DNA of 64,000 nucleotides, from contig CP058647.1 of assembly GCA_014323545.1 (NCBI GenBank), forward strand, positions 936,001 through 1,000,000, in the 5' to 3' direction. The notes beneath the pieces are model-generated. The model did not search any database. It had not been told where the DNA came from and saw only the letters and a list, made by a program, of their open reading frames with translations. The translations under genes and the position numbers were made by a program. Every line of letters begins with the position of its first letter. The stretch's first letter is position 1. Source of the DNA: Hyphobacterium sp. CCMP332 (GTDB taxonomy: Bacteria; Bacteroidota; Bacteroidia; Cytophagales; CCMP332). Positions 53,751 through 63,189 of this stretch are shown here, piece by piece.

Positions 53751-56366
53751 ATGAATTTTAAAAATTACACAATCAAAGCACAGGAAGCTCTTAGCAAGGC
53801 AACGGAGATTGCTTCTGAGCACTCACAACAGGCGATTGAACCTGCTCATTTACTTTTAGGAGTAATTGATTCCGAAGAAAATATAAGCTCATTTATATTC
53901 AAAAAAACTGAGGTCGACAGAAATAGATTTCTTCAAGAAATTGAAAAAATAATAAAATCATACCCTTCAGTTGAAGGAGGAAGCCCTTATTTATCAAACA
54001 ATTCAGCAGCCTGTTTGCAAAGCGCAACAAAAATCTCAAAATCATTAAAAGATGAATTTGTAACAGTTGAGCATATATTAATTGCACTAGCTTCCGGTTC
54101 GGAAGAAATATCCAAATTGATGAAGTCATTTGGATTAACTGAAAAAACTCTAAAGAAAGTCATTCAGGAATTGCGTGGCGGTGATACCGTTAAAGATCAA
54201 AATGCAGAATCAAAATACCAGTCATTGAGTCGCTATTCAAAAAATTTGAATGAACTGGCTGCCTCAGGAAAAATTGACCCCGTGATTGGTAGAGATGACG
54301 AAATAAGACGTGTACTACAAATTTTAACCAGAAGAACAAAAAATAATCCCATTTTGCTCGGAGAACCAGGCGTGGGAAAAACTGCCATAGTTGAAGGACT
54401 AGCACAGCGTATTGTAGATGGGGACGTACCTGAAAATCTCAAAACAAAAACATTGATCTCATTGGATATGGGTCTATTAGTTGCCGGAGCCAAATACAAA
54501 GGTGAATTCGAAGAGAGGTTGAAAACTGTTATCAAAGAAGTGGTGGATTCAGATGGTGAAATAATTCTTTTTATAGATGAAATTCATACGTTAATTGGAG
54601 CAGGAGCAGGAGGAGAAAGCGCTATGGACGCGGCAAATTTGCTAAAACCTGCATTGGCTAGAGGCGAATTACATGCAATTGGTGCTACAACTTTAAAAGA
54701 ATACCAAAAGTACATCGAAAAAGACAAGGCACTGGAACGCCGTTTTCAAACTGTTATGGTCGATGAACCAAGTACACAGGATGCAATTTCTATTCTCAGG
54801 GGAATTAAAGATAAATACGAATTACATCACGGTGTCAGGGTTAAAGATGATGCGATTATTACCGCGGTCGAACTTTCGGATCGCTATATTTCTGATCGTT
54901 TTCTACCGGACAAAGCCATTGATTTAATGGATGAAGCCGCTGCGAAACTCAGAATAGAAATAGATTCATTGCCTGAAGAACTCGATGAAGTTCAAAGAAA
55001 AATAATGCAACTTGAAATTGAAAGAGAGGCCATTCGAAGAGAAAAAGACAAGGATAAAGAAGCCGTAATAGCTAAGGACCTGGCTGAATTGGAAAGCAAA
55101 CGAAATGCACTTAGAGCCAAATGGAAAAGCGAAAAAGAGCTTATTCAAGGAATTCAAAAAAATAAAGAGCGAATAGAGGAATTAAAGATTCAAGCTGAAC
55201 AAGCTGAACGAAGTGGGGATTTGGGAAAAGTAGCTGAAATCCGATATGGAAAAGTCGTAGAAGCCGAACAGGAATTGGAAAAACTGAAAGCTCAAATGGC
55301 TAAAAATCAAAGCAACAGTCCTATGCTAAAAGAAGAAATCAGCTCCGAAGATGTGGCTGAAGTAGTGGCCCGTTGGACCGGAATTCCTGTGAACAAAATG
55401 CTTCAAAGCGACAGAGAAAAACTGATAAAACTTGAAGAAGAACTTGGAAAAAGAGTAGCCGGACAAAAAGAAGCAATTGCAGCAGTTTCGGATGCCGTGC
55501 GAAGGAGTCGCGCTGGTTTGCACGATCCTAATAAACCAATTGGTTCCTTTATATTTTTAGGTACAACCGGTGTGGGAAAGACAGAACTAGCCAAAGCATT
55601 AGCAGAATATTTGTTTAACGATGACAAGGCAATGGTGAGGATTGATATGTCTGAATATCAGGAAAGACATGCGGTTAGTCGCCTTATTGGTGCGCCTCCG
55701 GGATATGTTGGTTATGATGAAGGCGGACAATTAACCGAAGCAGTACGTAGAAAACCTTATTCGGTCATTTTGTTAGATGAAATTGAAAAAGCACATCCCG
55801 ATGTATTTAATATTCTTTTACAAGTCCTTGATGATGGTAGATTAACCGACAATAAAGGTCGTATTGCAAATTTCAAAAATTGTATCATAATAATGACTTC
55901 AAATATCGGTTCACATATAATTCAGGAAAATTTTGAAAAAATGAATGCATCCAATGAGGTTGACACCATTTTAGATACCAGGGAACAGGTATTTCAGCTT
56001 CTTAAAAAATCGCTTCGTCCTGAATTTTTAAACAGAATTGATGAAACAATAATGTTTACACCACTTTCAAAGTCTGAAATCAGAAAAATTGTTGAAATAC
56101 AATTCACATCAATTAAAAAATTGATGGAAAAAAATGGAATTGAAATTGAGGCCAGCGATAAAGCACTTGATAAATTAGCAGAGCTTGGTTTTGATCCGCA
56201 ATTTGGAGCAAGACCATTGAAAAGAGTGCTTCAAAAACAAATACTCAATGAATTGTCAAAAGAGATTTTGAGAGGTAACATTCAAAAGGAACAAGTAATC
56301 GGAATTGATTTAGACAGTAATAATAAATTTCAATTTCTAAATCTAAGCAATGTGAACATTGATTAG
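53751..56366 (+). CDS. clpB: ATP-dependent disaggregase ClpB
   Basis: The 871-residue Hsp104-type chaperone works with DnaK to resolve protein aggregates. The N-domain covers about 1-145. The first AAA+ has Walker A GEPGVGKT (204-211) and Walker [16 protein letters not shown] middle coiled coil of Lys/Glu-rich helices spans about 405-525, which distinguishes ClpB from ClpA or ClpC. The second AAA+ has [16 protein letters not shown] (about 603) and [14 protein letters not shown]. Length is standard. Two exact GGTCATTTTGTC motifs lie upstream and a hairpin terminator follows, so it is transcribed alone and probably heat-inducible. Confidence 0.97.
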   Translation: MNFKNYTIKAQEALSKATEIASEHSQQAIEPAHLLLGVIDSEENISSFIFKKTEVDRNRFLQEIEKIIKSYPSVEGGSPYLSNNSAACLQSATKISKSLKDEFVTVEHILIALASGSEEISKLMKSFGLTEKTLKKVIQELRGGDTVKDQNAESKYQSLSRYSKNLNELAASGKIDPVIGRDDEIRRVLQILTRRTKNNPILLGEPGVGKTAIVEGLAQRIVDGDVPENLKTKTLISLDMGLLVAGAKYKGEFEERLKTVIKEVVDSDGEIILFIDEIHTLIGAGAGGESAMDAANLLKPALARGELHAIGATTLKEYQKYIEKDKALERRFQTVMVDEPSTQDAISILRGIKDKYELHHGVRVKDDAIITAVELSDRYISDRFLPDKAIDLMDEAAAKLRIEIDSLPEELDEVQRKIMQLEIEREAIRREKDKDKEAVIAKDLAELESKRNALRAKWKSEKELIQGIQKNKERIEELKIQAEQAERSGDLGKVAEIRYGKVVEAEQELEKLKAQMAKNQSNSPMLKEEISSEDVAEVVARWTGIPVNKMLQSDREKLIKLEEELGKRVAGQKEAIAAVSDAVRRSRAGLHDPNKPIGSFIFLGTTGVGKTELAKALAEYLFNDDKAMVRIDMSEYQERHAVSRLIGAPPGYVGYDEGGQLTEAVRRKPYSVILLDEIEKAHPDVFNILLQVLDDGRLTDNKGRIANFKNCIIIMTSNIGSHIIQENFEKMNASNEVDTILDTREQVFQLLKKSLRPEFLNRIDETIMFTPLSKSEIRKIVEIQFTSIKKLMEKNGIEIEASDKALDKLAELGFDPQFGARPLKRVLQKQILNELSKEILRGNIQKEQVIGIDLDSNNKFQFLNLSNVNID

Positions 56367-56391
56367 AGCAAATTAATATGTAACCTATCTT

Positions 56392-56420
56392 AAGGGCATT
56401 TCTTTTGAAGTGCCCTTTTT
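56392..56420 (+). terminator. Rho-independent terminator after clpB
   Basis: AAGGGCA (56392-56398) pairs with TGCCCTT (56411-56417) around a 12-base loop, followed by a T run. The TATATTTG promoter box of the next gene begins at the next base. Confidence 0.8.
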
Positions 56421-56428
56421 TATATTTG
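56421..56428 (+). promoter_or_regulatory. -7 promoter element of the cytochrome c gene
   Basis: TATATTTG matches the Bacteroidota TAnnTTTG -7 consensus exactly and lies 15 bases before the ATG at 56443, directly behind the clpB terminator. Confidence 0.55.
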
Positions 56429-56442
56429 CTAAAAAAAACAGA

Positions 56443-57081
56443 ATGTATTTCTATCTCAGCCTCACACATAAGATTTCAGTATCGCTTTTCCTGATTATTT
56501 ATCTTTTTAAAGCTTTAATGCTTATTGCTAACCACAAGGAAACTTTGAAGAAATTCTCCAGGTTGGTTAAAATTCCTGAAATGATAATAAGTGTATTATT
56601 TCTCGCTACCGGCGTTTATATGCTAATAAAAGGTGGGCATCCGGAATTATATATGATGGTAAAAATTGTATTGGTACTCGCTTCAATTCCATTGGCCGTG
56701 ATCGGAATTCGGAAAGAAAAAAAATTGTTTTTAGTACTCTCAGTTGTAATCCTCATTTATGTCTATGGTATTGCAGAAACACATAGCCTGACTTTTACCC
56801 ATCCGAGCCCGGAGGGTTTAATTGAAAACGTAGAGGATGATAATTATCAAATTAAAGTACATGGATTGGCATTGTATCAACAGCATTGTCTTCGCTGTCA
56901 CGGAGAGCAGGGAGATAAAATGAGATATGAATCTCCGGATATTTCAACAACAAGCTTAGATAAAGAACAAAGGTGGGCGATTATTAACAATGGCAAGGGC
57001 ATGATGCCTGCTTTTGGTAAAAAACTCGACAAAAATGAAAAAAAGGCATTGGAGGAATACCTTCTGAGTTTAAAAAAATGA
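56443..57081 (+). CDS. SirB2-like membrane domain fused to cytochrome c
   Basis: From the ATG at 56443 the protein has 212 residues. A GTG at 56410 in the same frame lies inside the clpB terminator stem and upstream of the promoter box, so it is rejected. Residues about 1-115 form four hydrophobic segments with a SirB2-like pattern (LTHKISVSLFLIIYLFKALM, then IPEMIISVLFLATGVYML). After a short linker comes a class I cytochrome c domain with the haem motif CLRCH (149-153) and a likely distal methionine in GMMPAFG (about 187-188). The domain should face the periplasm and carry electrons; its partners are not identified here. Confidence 0.85.
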   Translation: MYFYLSLTHKISVSLFLIIYLFKALMLIANHKETLKKFSRLVKIPEMIISVLFLATGVYMLIKGGHPELYMMVKIVLVLASIPLAVIGIRKEKKLFLVLSVVILIYVYGIAETHSLTFTHPSPEGLIENVEDDNYQIKVHGLALYQQHCLRCHGEQGDKMRYESPDISTTSLDKEQRWAIINNGKGMMPAFGKKLDKNEKKALEEYLLSLKK

Positions 57082-57156
57082 TCCCGGCATAATTTAAAAC
57101 AATAATGCAACCAAAATATAGTCGAATAATTGAAAAATTAGTAGATTAAAAGGCTG

Positions 57157-57489
57157 ATGTCAAAAAATGCCTTTATACTGATTTCTTCTTTTTTTCTCTT
57201 GTTGAGTTACTCGGCAATAGGCCAGGGCAATCAAAATTCCATTGGCGTATTTCCTAATCCATTGTTTGATAAAGCTACTTTGGAAATTCACATCGAAAAT
57301 GTTAGTCCAACTGAAATTGTGCTCTTTAACATAATCGGAAAAGAGATTCACAGACAAAAGCTTAGTGGATTAGGGCAGAACAGTAGATTTGAAGTCGATT
57401 TTTCATTTCTAAATCCGGGTGTTTATTTTTTAAGCCTGATTTCAAAACGGGAAACAATAGCGACAAAAAAAATAGTCAAGAAAGGCTAA
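57157..57489 (+). CDS. Stand-alone T9SS C-terminal sorting domain protein
   Basis: A 110-residue protein consisting of a signal peptide (about 1-23, ending YSAIG) and then almost at once a type A sorting domain: IGVFPNPLFDKATLEI (about 29-44), FNIIGKEIHRQKLSG (about 58-72), NPGVYFLSLIS (about 87-97) and a Lys-rich end (TKKIVKKG). There is no room for a cargo domain. It may be a truncated cargo gene, a small surface protein, or a decoy or carrier for the T9SS machinery. No frame continuing the domain upstream was found. The MarR gene follows after 47 bases. Confidence 0.8.
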   Translation: MSKNAFILISSFFLLLSYSAIGQGNQNSIGVFPNPLFDKATLEIHIENVSPTEIVLFNIIGKEIHRQKLSGLGQNSRFEVDFSFLNPGVYFLSLISKRETIATKKIVKKG

Positions 57490-57507
57490 AAAAATTTAAA
57501 TCTTTAT

Positions 57508-57528
57508 TTGTATATACATTAAATACAA
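57508..57528. promoter_or_regulatory. Candidate autoregulatory MarR operator
   Basis: The sequence has arms TTGTAT (57508-57513) and ATACAA (57523-57528), a perfect six-base inverted repeat, and includes the palindrome TGTATATACA (57509-57518). It ends eight bases before the MarR ATG. The core and flank match the site before the YceI gene. Confidence 0.65.
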
Positions 57529-57536
57529 CTGTATAA

Positions 57537-57989
57537 ATGGCAAAACTAGAAGATGAAATAAAGCAGTACAAATTTCCAAGTCAGTTTCAAAAAGCACTTT
57601 TAAATTTGATTTATACAGGCAACTGGATTGCAGCCAGGCATAAAAAATTTTTTGCAGAGCACAATTTATCGCATGAACAATACAATGTTTTGCGAATACT
57701 TCGAGGACAGCATCCCAATCCTGCATCAATTCAATTGATCAATGAAAGAATGCTCGACAAAATGTCAAATGTTTCGCGTTTGGTTGAAAAATTACGCGCA
57801 AAATCCTTAATAACACGAACAGTTTCCAGTGAAGACAGGCGGCAGGTAGATGTTAAAATATCAGATAAAGGACTTTCCTTGCTCGCAGAAATGGATGTAG
57901 AAATCGACAAACTTCAAACTTCTATTCAAACAATTTCAGAATCCGAAGCCGAACATTTGAACCAACTTCTCGATAAACTTCGGGGATAA
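57537..57989 (+). CDS. MarR-family transcriptional regulator
   Basis: A 150-residue winged-helix regulator of normal length. The DNA-binding core runs HEQYNVLRILRGQHP (about 43-57), then a recognition helix region NERMLDKMSNVSRLVEKLRAK, and the wing with SSEDRRQVDVKISDKG, the characteristic DRR motif. MarR proteins usually bind as dimers to palindromes near their own promoter and respond to small phenolic or lipophilic ligands or oxidation. An inverted repeat with the same core as that before the YceI gene lies just upstream, so control of both genes is inferred. YceI/MarR linkage is common in this phylum. Confidence 0.93.
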   Translation: MAKLEDEIKQYKFPSQFQKALLNLIYTGNWIAARHKKFFAEHNLSHEQYNVLRILRGQHPNPASIQLINERMLDKMSNVSRLVEKLRAKSLITRTVSSEDRRQVDVKISDKGLSLLAEMDVEIDKLQTSIQTISESEAEHLNQLLDKLRG

Positions 57990-58057
57990 TTTAAATAATC
58001 ACAAAAATCAATCGTTTTAAGGCTTGCAAATAACCAAGCATAAAGATTTTTTATTAC

Positions 58058-58066
58058 TAAATTCGC
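58058..58066 (+). promoter_or_regulatory. Candidate -7 promoter element of the DUF2723 gene
   Basis: TAAATTCGC resembles the -7 boxes before gldC and the M13 gene and lies 19 bases before the ATG at 58085. Confidence 0.35.
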
Positions 58067-58084
58067 GGCTTTAAAAGAAAAAGA

Positions 58085-61000
58085 ATGTTATCATTTTCCA
58101 GATTGAACAACATAGGCGGATGGATCGCCTTTTTAATAAGTTTTATTGTTTATACAATCACTGTAGAACCAACAGCAAGTTTTTGGGATTGTGGCGAATT
58201 CATATCCGTTTCCTATAAACTAATGGTACCCCATCCTCCCGGAGCGCCATTTTATCTCCTCGTGGGCCGGTTCTTTTCTCTTTTAGCTTTCGGAGATGTT
58301 CTTCAGGTTGCTTTCTGGGTAAATATGTTATCTGTAGTCTCAAGTGCACTTACGGTCCTTTTCACTTTTTGGGCAATTACGCTTCTTGGAAGAAAATTAC
58401 TCAAAACTGAAGATCCTAAAGGCGCCGATCTTTATTTATTAATGGGAGCAGGACTTATTGGATCTTTGGCACTTACATTTTCAGATACATTTTGGTTTTC
58501 TGCTGGAGAAGCAGAAGTGTATGCCATGTCTTCATTTTTTACTGCTTTTGCATTTTGGGCAATATTAAAATGGGAATTAATTGAAGAAAGAGCAGCAGCA
58601 AATCGCTGGTTGCTTCTGATCGCATACACAATGGGCCTGTCCACAGGAGTACACCTTTTAAATTTATTGACAATTCCGGCAATTGCACTTGTTATTTACT
58701 TTAAATATTACAAACCCAATGCGCGCGGAATTATAGCTACTTTGGGAATTTCAGCAGTGGCAATTTTGATTGTTCTTGAAATAATTATCAAAGGACTTCC
58801 CACAATTGCAAGTAAAATAGAAATAGCCTTTGTTAACGGACTAAACCTCCCTTTTGGGTCAGGTGTACTTTTCTTTTTCATTGCCTTTATAGCTGCATTG
58901 ATTTACGGTTTGTTTTATTCTATTCAAAAAAATAAAGCTGTACTTAATACCGCTTTGCTGGCCTTTATTTTTGTCATTCTGGGTTTTAGCAGTTATGGAA
59001 TCATAGCAATTCGGTCAAATTACAATCCGCCCATTAACGAAAATGCACCGGATGATGTCATAAGCTTTTTGAAATATCTAAAAAGAGAACAATACGGTGA
59101 TAGGCCACTTTTTAAAGGACCGATTTACTCGGCCAACCCCGTCAGAACCATCAAAACTTCAGACCTGTATCATAAAACAGAGAATGGTTATGAAATCTAT
59201 GATCAAAAAATCGAACAGGAGTTTAACCCCAGAGATGAAATGCTCTTTTGCCGGGTTGCAGATAGACGAGGAGACAGAATTCGCGCCTATGAAAATTGGA
59301 TGAATCTTAGAAAAGGTGAAAGGCCAACTATGGGTGACAATATTGAGTTTCTTTGGAAATATCAACTCGGTCACATGTATTGGCGATACTTTATGTGGAA
59401 TTTTGCAGGAAGGCAAAATGATATTCAGGGCCACGGAGGAAAAATGCATGGCAACTGGAAATCAGGAATTTCATTTATTGACGAAATGAGGCTCGGTGAT
59501 CAGTCCAAACTTCCCACCGAAATCAAAAACAATAAAGCCAATAACAGTTTTTATTTTCTTCCATTGATTCTGGGCCTATTGGGCATGTTCTACCAATACA
59601 AAAGGAATAAAAAGGACTTTTCAGTAGTAGCACTACTCTTTTTCTTTACAGGGATAGCAATTATTCTTTATCTAAACCAACCTCCCATTGAACCGAGAGA
59701 AAGAGATTATACAAGTGCCGGCTCATTTTATACATTTTGTATTTGGATAGGCTTGGGCATGTTGGCAGTGTACGATTTGATTAAAAATTACATTAAAAAC
59801 AATAAAGTTGCGGGAATAACAGCATTTGTACTTTGTTTGATAGTACCCGGAGTCATGGTCGCAGATGGTTGGGATGATCACGACAGAAGCGGAAGGTATC
59901 ATTCAGTTGACCAGGCCAGAAATTTATTGGCTTCCTGTGCACCAAACGCAATTTTATTTACCGGAGGTGATAATGACACTTTCCCACTTTGGTATGTTCA
60001 GGAAGTTGAAGGATTCCGAACCGATGTGCGTGTTTGTGTAATGAGTTATTTCAGCATAGACTGGTATATCGATCAAATGAAAAGAAAGGTTTATGAATCC
60101 GAGCCATTCCCAATAACATTTACTACCAATCAGTATTTAAGTGGCATCAACGACTATTTACAAATAGTACCGGATCAGCGTTGGGAAAAAACAGCGCTTA
60201 ATATAGACAAGCTTTTAGAGGCCATAAAAACTGAAGATGCGCTGGTTAACCGACGCTTACCAAGTGGTGACAGAATCAATATATTACCAGGTAAAAACCT
60301 TGGAATGAGAGTCAATAAAGAAGCCTTATTGGGTGGTGATTTAAGCTCAGAAACAAGCGCAAGCAAAAGCAATTGGATTCCAGGCGATATGAAGGATGAA
60401 ATTGTAGATATAATGCGGTGGAACATCAAAGGCAATCACATTCTTAAAGCCGATTTAATGATAATGGATATTATCAATAATGTAAATAAAAACGGCTGGG
60501 AAAGACCCGTATATTTTAATGCTACGTCATTGATTACCACAAATCTGGATTTGAGGAATTATATGTTGTTGGAAGGGCTCGCCTATAGATTAATACCGGT
60601 AAGTTCACCAAAACAGCAGAATGGCAGAGTTAATATTGAAGTTATGTACGACAACATAATGAACAAGTTTGCCTTTAGGGGAATGGACAATCCTGACTTA
60701 TACTATAATGAAGAGTATCAAAAATTTGCGATGAACTCAAGACAAAGTTTTTACAGATTGGCCGATGCCTTGTTGCGAAGAGCCAATGATAAAGAAAGAG
60801 CAAGGGAAGTAATTGAGAGATGCTGGAGCGTTTTACCGGATGAGGTATTTCCATTTAGCGTATATTCTGCTCAATTTTTACCTCTTTTTTATGAAGTAGA
60901 AGTAGAAGGCACGACTGAAATGGCGATGAAAATGGGTGATAAGGCCATAGAAATGATCGAATTTCTTGTTAATGAAAATGTTAATGACAGACAGGAAATT

Positions 61001-61117
61001 CAAGCCAATTTGTATATGCTTAATGTTGTTCAAAGGACTCTATCACAGAATGCCAGTGAAGAAGAGGCCGCTAAATACCAGGAAGCTTTACAAAGGTTCT
61101 CTTCGATCAATATTTAA
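58085..61117 (+). CDS. DUF2723-family membrane protein (TMEM260-like, putative glycosyltransferase)
   Basis: A 1010-residue protein. The N-terminal half is polytopic, with at least ten hydrophobic segments and the DUF2723 opening TVEPTASFWDCGEFISVSYKL, then VPHPPGAPFYLLVGRFFSL, where the acidic Asp/Glu resembles the loop of GT-C glycosyltransferases. The C-terminal half (about 620-1010) is a soluble domain that begins near CAPNAILFTGGDNDTFPLWYVQ and ends with TPR-like helices. The eukaryotic relative TMEM260 is a protein O-mannosyltransferase; glycosyl transfer to envelope proteins is therefore plausible. Proteins of about 1000 residues with this architecture are typical of Bacteroidota. It is followed after five bases by rlmB. 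Confidence 0.85.
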   Translation: MLSFSRLNNIGGWIAFLISFIVYTITVEPTASFWDCGEFISVSYKLMVPHPPGAPFYLLVGRFFSLLAFGDVLQVAFWVNMLSVVSSALTVLFTFWAITLLGRKLLKTEDPKGADLYLLMGAGLIGSLALTFSDTFWFSAGEAEVYAMSSFFTAFAFWAILKWELIEERAAANRWLLLIAYTMGLSTGVHLLNLLTIPAIALVIYFKYYKPNARGIIATLGISAVAILIVLEIIIKGLPTIASKIEIAFVNGLNLPFGSGVLFFFIAFIAALIYGLFYSIQKNKAVLNTALLAFIFVILGFSSYGIIAIRSNYNPPINENAPDDVISFLKYLKREQYGDRPLFKGPIYSANPVRTIKTSDLYHKTENGYEIYDQKIEQEFNPRDEMLFCRVADRRGDRIRAYENWMNLRKGERPTMGDNIEFLWKYQLGHMYWRYFMWNFAGRQNDIQGHGGKMHGNWKSGISFIDEMRLGDQSKLPTEIKNNKANNSFYFLPLILGLLGMFYQYKRNKKDFSVVALLFFFTGIAIILYLNQPPIEPRERDYTSAGSFYTFCIWIGLGMLAVYDLIKNYIKNNKVAGITAFVLCLIVPGVMVADGWDDHDRSGRYHSVDQARNLLASCAPNAILFTGGDNDTFPLWYVQEVEGFRTDVRVCVMSYFSIDWYIDQMKRKVYESEPFPITFTTNQYLSGINDYLQIVPDQRWEKTALNIDKLLEAIKTEDALVNRRLPSGDRINILPGKNLGMRVNKEALLGGDLSSETSASKSNWIPGDMKDEIVDIMRWNIKGNHILKADLMIMDIINNVNKNGWERPVYFNATSLITTNLDLRNYMLLEGLAYRLIPVSSPKQQNGRVNIEVMYDNIMNKFAFRGMDNPDLYYNEEYQKFAMNSRQSFYRLADALLRRANDKERAREVIERCWSVLPDEVFPFSVYSAQFLPLFYEVEVEGTTEMAMKMGDKAIEMIEFLVNENVNDRQEIQANLYMLNVVQRTLSQNASEEEAAKYQEALQRFSSINI

Positions 61118-61122
61118 TTAGT

Positions 61123-61884
61123 ATGAATTTTAACCGAAGACCTCAAAAATCAAATGTTCCCTTAGTATTTGGGGTTAATCCGGTTGAAGAGGCATTGAAT
61201 GCAGGAAAGGAATTAGAAAAAATTCTGATTCAAAAAGGCATTGGGAAAGAAAAGATTCGATCCATTTTAGATGAAGCCCGCAAAAGAAGAATTCCAATTT
61301 CTGAGGTGCCAATTCAAAAAATGAATCAGTGGGTTTCTAAACCTCATCAGGGAATAATCGCTTTCCTTGCTTTGATTTCATACCATTCATTGGATGCCAT
61401 CATTGACAGTTCATTTGAGGCCGGCAAAGACCCAATAATCCTTGCACTTGATAATGTCACCGATGTCCGAAATTTCGGAGCGATTTCACGAAGTGCTGAA
61501 GCAATGGGAGTTGATGCAATTGTAATTCCTGTTAAAGGAGGAGCAATGATTAACGGTGATGCTATTAAAACAAGCGCTGGCGCTTTGAATCATATTCCGG
61601 TTTGCAGGGAAGCAAAATTAGAATCTGCGATTTTGCACCTGAAAAACCGAGGGCTTAGAATTATTTCCTGCACAGAAAAATCAGAATTTGTATTGAGTGA
61701 TACAGATCTAAAAGGTCCTATTTGCATTGTAATGGGAGCGGAAGACACCGGAATTTCAAAAGAGATTTTAAGTATTTCTGATGATATAACTGCAATTCCG
61801 ATGGTGGGAAGAATAGGTTCCTTAAACGTTTCCGTGGCCTCAGGTGTAATACTATATGAAGCCTTAAAGCAAAGGACTAAATAA
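61123..61884 (+). CDS. rlmB: 23S rRNA (guanosine-2'-O-)-methyltransferase RlmB
   Basis: A 253-residue SpoU-family methyltransferase that modifies a conserved guanosine of 23S rRNA (G2251 in E. coli). The N-terminal substrate-binding domain starts at VFGVNPVEEALNAG. The SPOUT knot has LDNVTDVRNFGAISRSAEAMG (catalytic arginine and asparagine), IVMGAEDTGIS and IPMVGRIGSLNVSVASGV, the three SpoU motifs. Length is normal. It lies five bases after the DUF2723 gene and overlaps the convergent manC gene by eight bases. Confidence 0.93.
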   Translation: MNFNRRPQKSNVPLVFGVNPVEEALNAGKELEKILIQKGIGKEKIRSILDEARKRRIPISEVPIQKMNQWVSKPHQGIIAFLALISYHSLDAIIDSSFEAGKDPIILALDNVTDVRNFGAISRSAEAMGVDAIVIPVKGGAMINGDAIKTSAGALNHIPVCREAKLESAILHLKNRGLRIISCTEKSEFVLSDTDLKGPICIVMGAEDTGISKEILSISDDITAIPMVGRIGSLNVSVASGVILYEALKQRTK

Positions 61885-62959
61885 ATTTTGAGAGGTCTTT
61901 GTTTTGCTTTATATCGGTAACAAAGTTTTTTACCTGCTGCTCATACTCTTTTCTACAAATCATTACCACATCTCCATGTTGAACAACTATATAGTTGTCC
62001 AGCCCGTCGACTACCATTAATTTGTCACCATCCGATTTTATTATGCAATTGTTGGTTTCATTTAACAGCACTTTCCCGTCAATTACATTTTTATTGTCGT
62101 CCTTCTTTTTTGTTTCAAAAAGAGATTTCCAAGTTCCCAAATCAGTCCAACCAAAATCAGATGGAAAAACATATACATTAGATGCTTTCTCCATAATGCC
62201 ATAATCAATGCTGATATTTCTGCATTGTGAGTAAACACTTCTTATAAAGTCATTCTCATTTTTTGTGTAATATTTGGTCTTATCACTGAAAAATAATTCT
62301 GAGACTTCCGGAAGATACTTTTCCAATGCAGATTCTATTGAATTGATATTCCAGATAAAAATTCCGGAATTCCATAAAAAATCGCCGCTTTCGACAAATG
62401 TTTTGGCCAGATCTGCATCAGGCTTTTCTGTAAATGTCTTTACTTTTTTAATTGTATTCTCATCGTGATGAAACTGAATATATCCATAGCCGGTATCGGG
62501 TCTTGAAGGATGAATCCCCAGTGTTAGAAGAGAATCATTATTTGAAACATAATTCATGCCTTCATTTATCACTCTTTGAAACTCTGTCGTATCAAGTATC
62601 ACGTGATCAGAGGGGCAGACTATTATATTTGCTTGCTGATTTAACGTTGAAATTTTACTAACACCGTAAGCAATGCAAGGTGCAGTATTTCTTCCTACAG
62701 GTTCAAGGAGGATTTGATCATCTTTTAAAAACCTTAACTGACTTTTTACAATCTCCTTGTAATCTTCATTTGTGACTACATAAATATTTTCTCTTGGAAT
62801 TATTCCATCAAAACGATCAATCGTTTGCTGTATGAGTGTTTTTCCGGTTCCCAAAATGTCAAGAAATTGTTTGGGCTCTTTAGAGCGGCTAAAGGGCCAA
62901 AAACGACTCCCTACACCACCTGCCATCACTATCAAGAAATTATTATTTATCTGAGTCAC
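61877..62959 (-). CDS. manC: Mannose-1-phosphate guanylyltransferase
   Basis: The 360-residue enzyme makes GDP-mannose from mannose-1-phosphate and GTP. The nucleotide-binding signature is MAGGVGSRFWPFSR (about 12-25), followed by PKQFLDILGTGKTLIQQT, PSDHVI (metal-binding aspartate), FTEKPD and FLWNSGIFIWN. It lacks the C-terminal isomerase domain of bifunctional ManC/AlgA, so it is the short monofunctional form. GDP-mannose would feed exopolysaccharide or glycoprotein synthesis. An AT-rich inverted repeat lies about 35 bases upstream of its start. Confidence 0.93.
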   Translation of the reverse strand: MTQINNNFLIVMAGGVGSRFWPFSRSKEPKQFLDILGTGKTLIQQTIDRFDGIIPRENIYVVTNEDYKEIVKSQLRFLKDDQILLEPVGRNTAPCIAYGVSKISTLNQQANIIVCPSDHVILDTTEFQRVINEGMNYVSNNDSLLTLGIHPSRPDTGYGYIQFHHDENTIKKVKTFTEKPDADLAKTFVESGDFLWNSGIFIWNINSIESALEKYLPEVSELFFSDKTKYYTKNENDFIRSVYSQCRNISIDYGIMEKASNVYVFPSDFGWTDLGTWKSLFETKKKDDNKNVIDGKVLLNETNNCIIKSDGDKLMVVDGLDNYIVVQHGDVVMICRKEYEQQVKNFVTDIKQNKDLSKFI

Positions 62960-63189
62960 TAAATCGTTTTTTTTCTTATCTTAGATATGCTTGTTATAAT
63001 ATCTGGCATCACAAAGGTATTATAATTTAAATATTAAGTCACTTGTCAATCTACCATTCACCATTGAACCTGATTTGTATTATTAAAAGTGAAATTCATC
63101 CAAACAAATTAGGCATTGATCTGCTTGATAATGAGATTATTCAATAAAAAAAAGCGATTTTTGCACCCGTTTTCTAAGTCTGTTCTTTT
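62960..63189. other. Divergent intergenic region between manC and recQ
   Basis: About 230 bases with no ORF, tRNA or terminator hairpin that I can see. It holds the inverted repeat TTATAATA (62994-63001) and TATTATAA (63018-63025), and must contain both promoters. Confidence 0.4.
62994..63025. promoter_or_regulatory. Inverted repeat upstream of manC
   Basis: Perfect eight-base arms TTATAATA and TATTATAA are separated by 16 bases, 35 bases upstream of the manC ATG. It may be an operator or a promoter-region palindrome; being AT-only, chance cannot be excluded. Confidence 0.3.
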
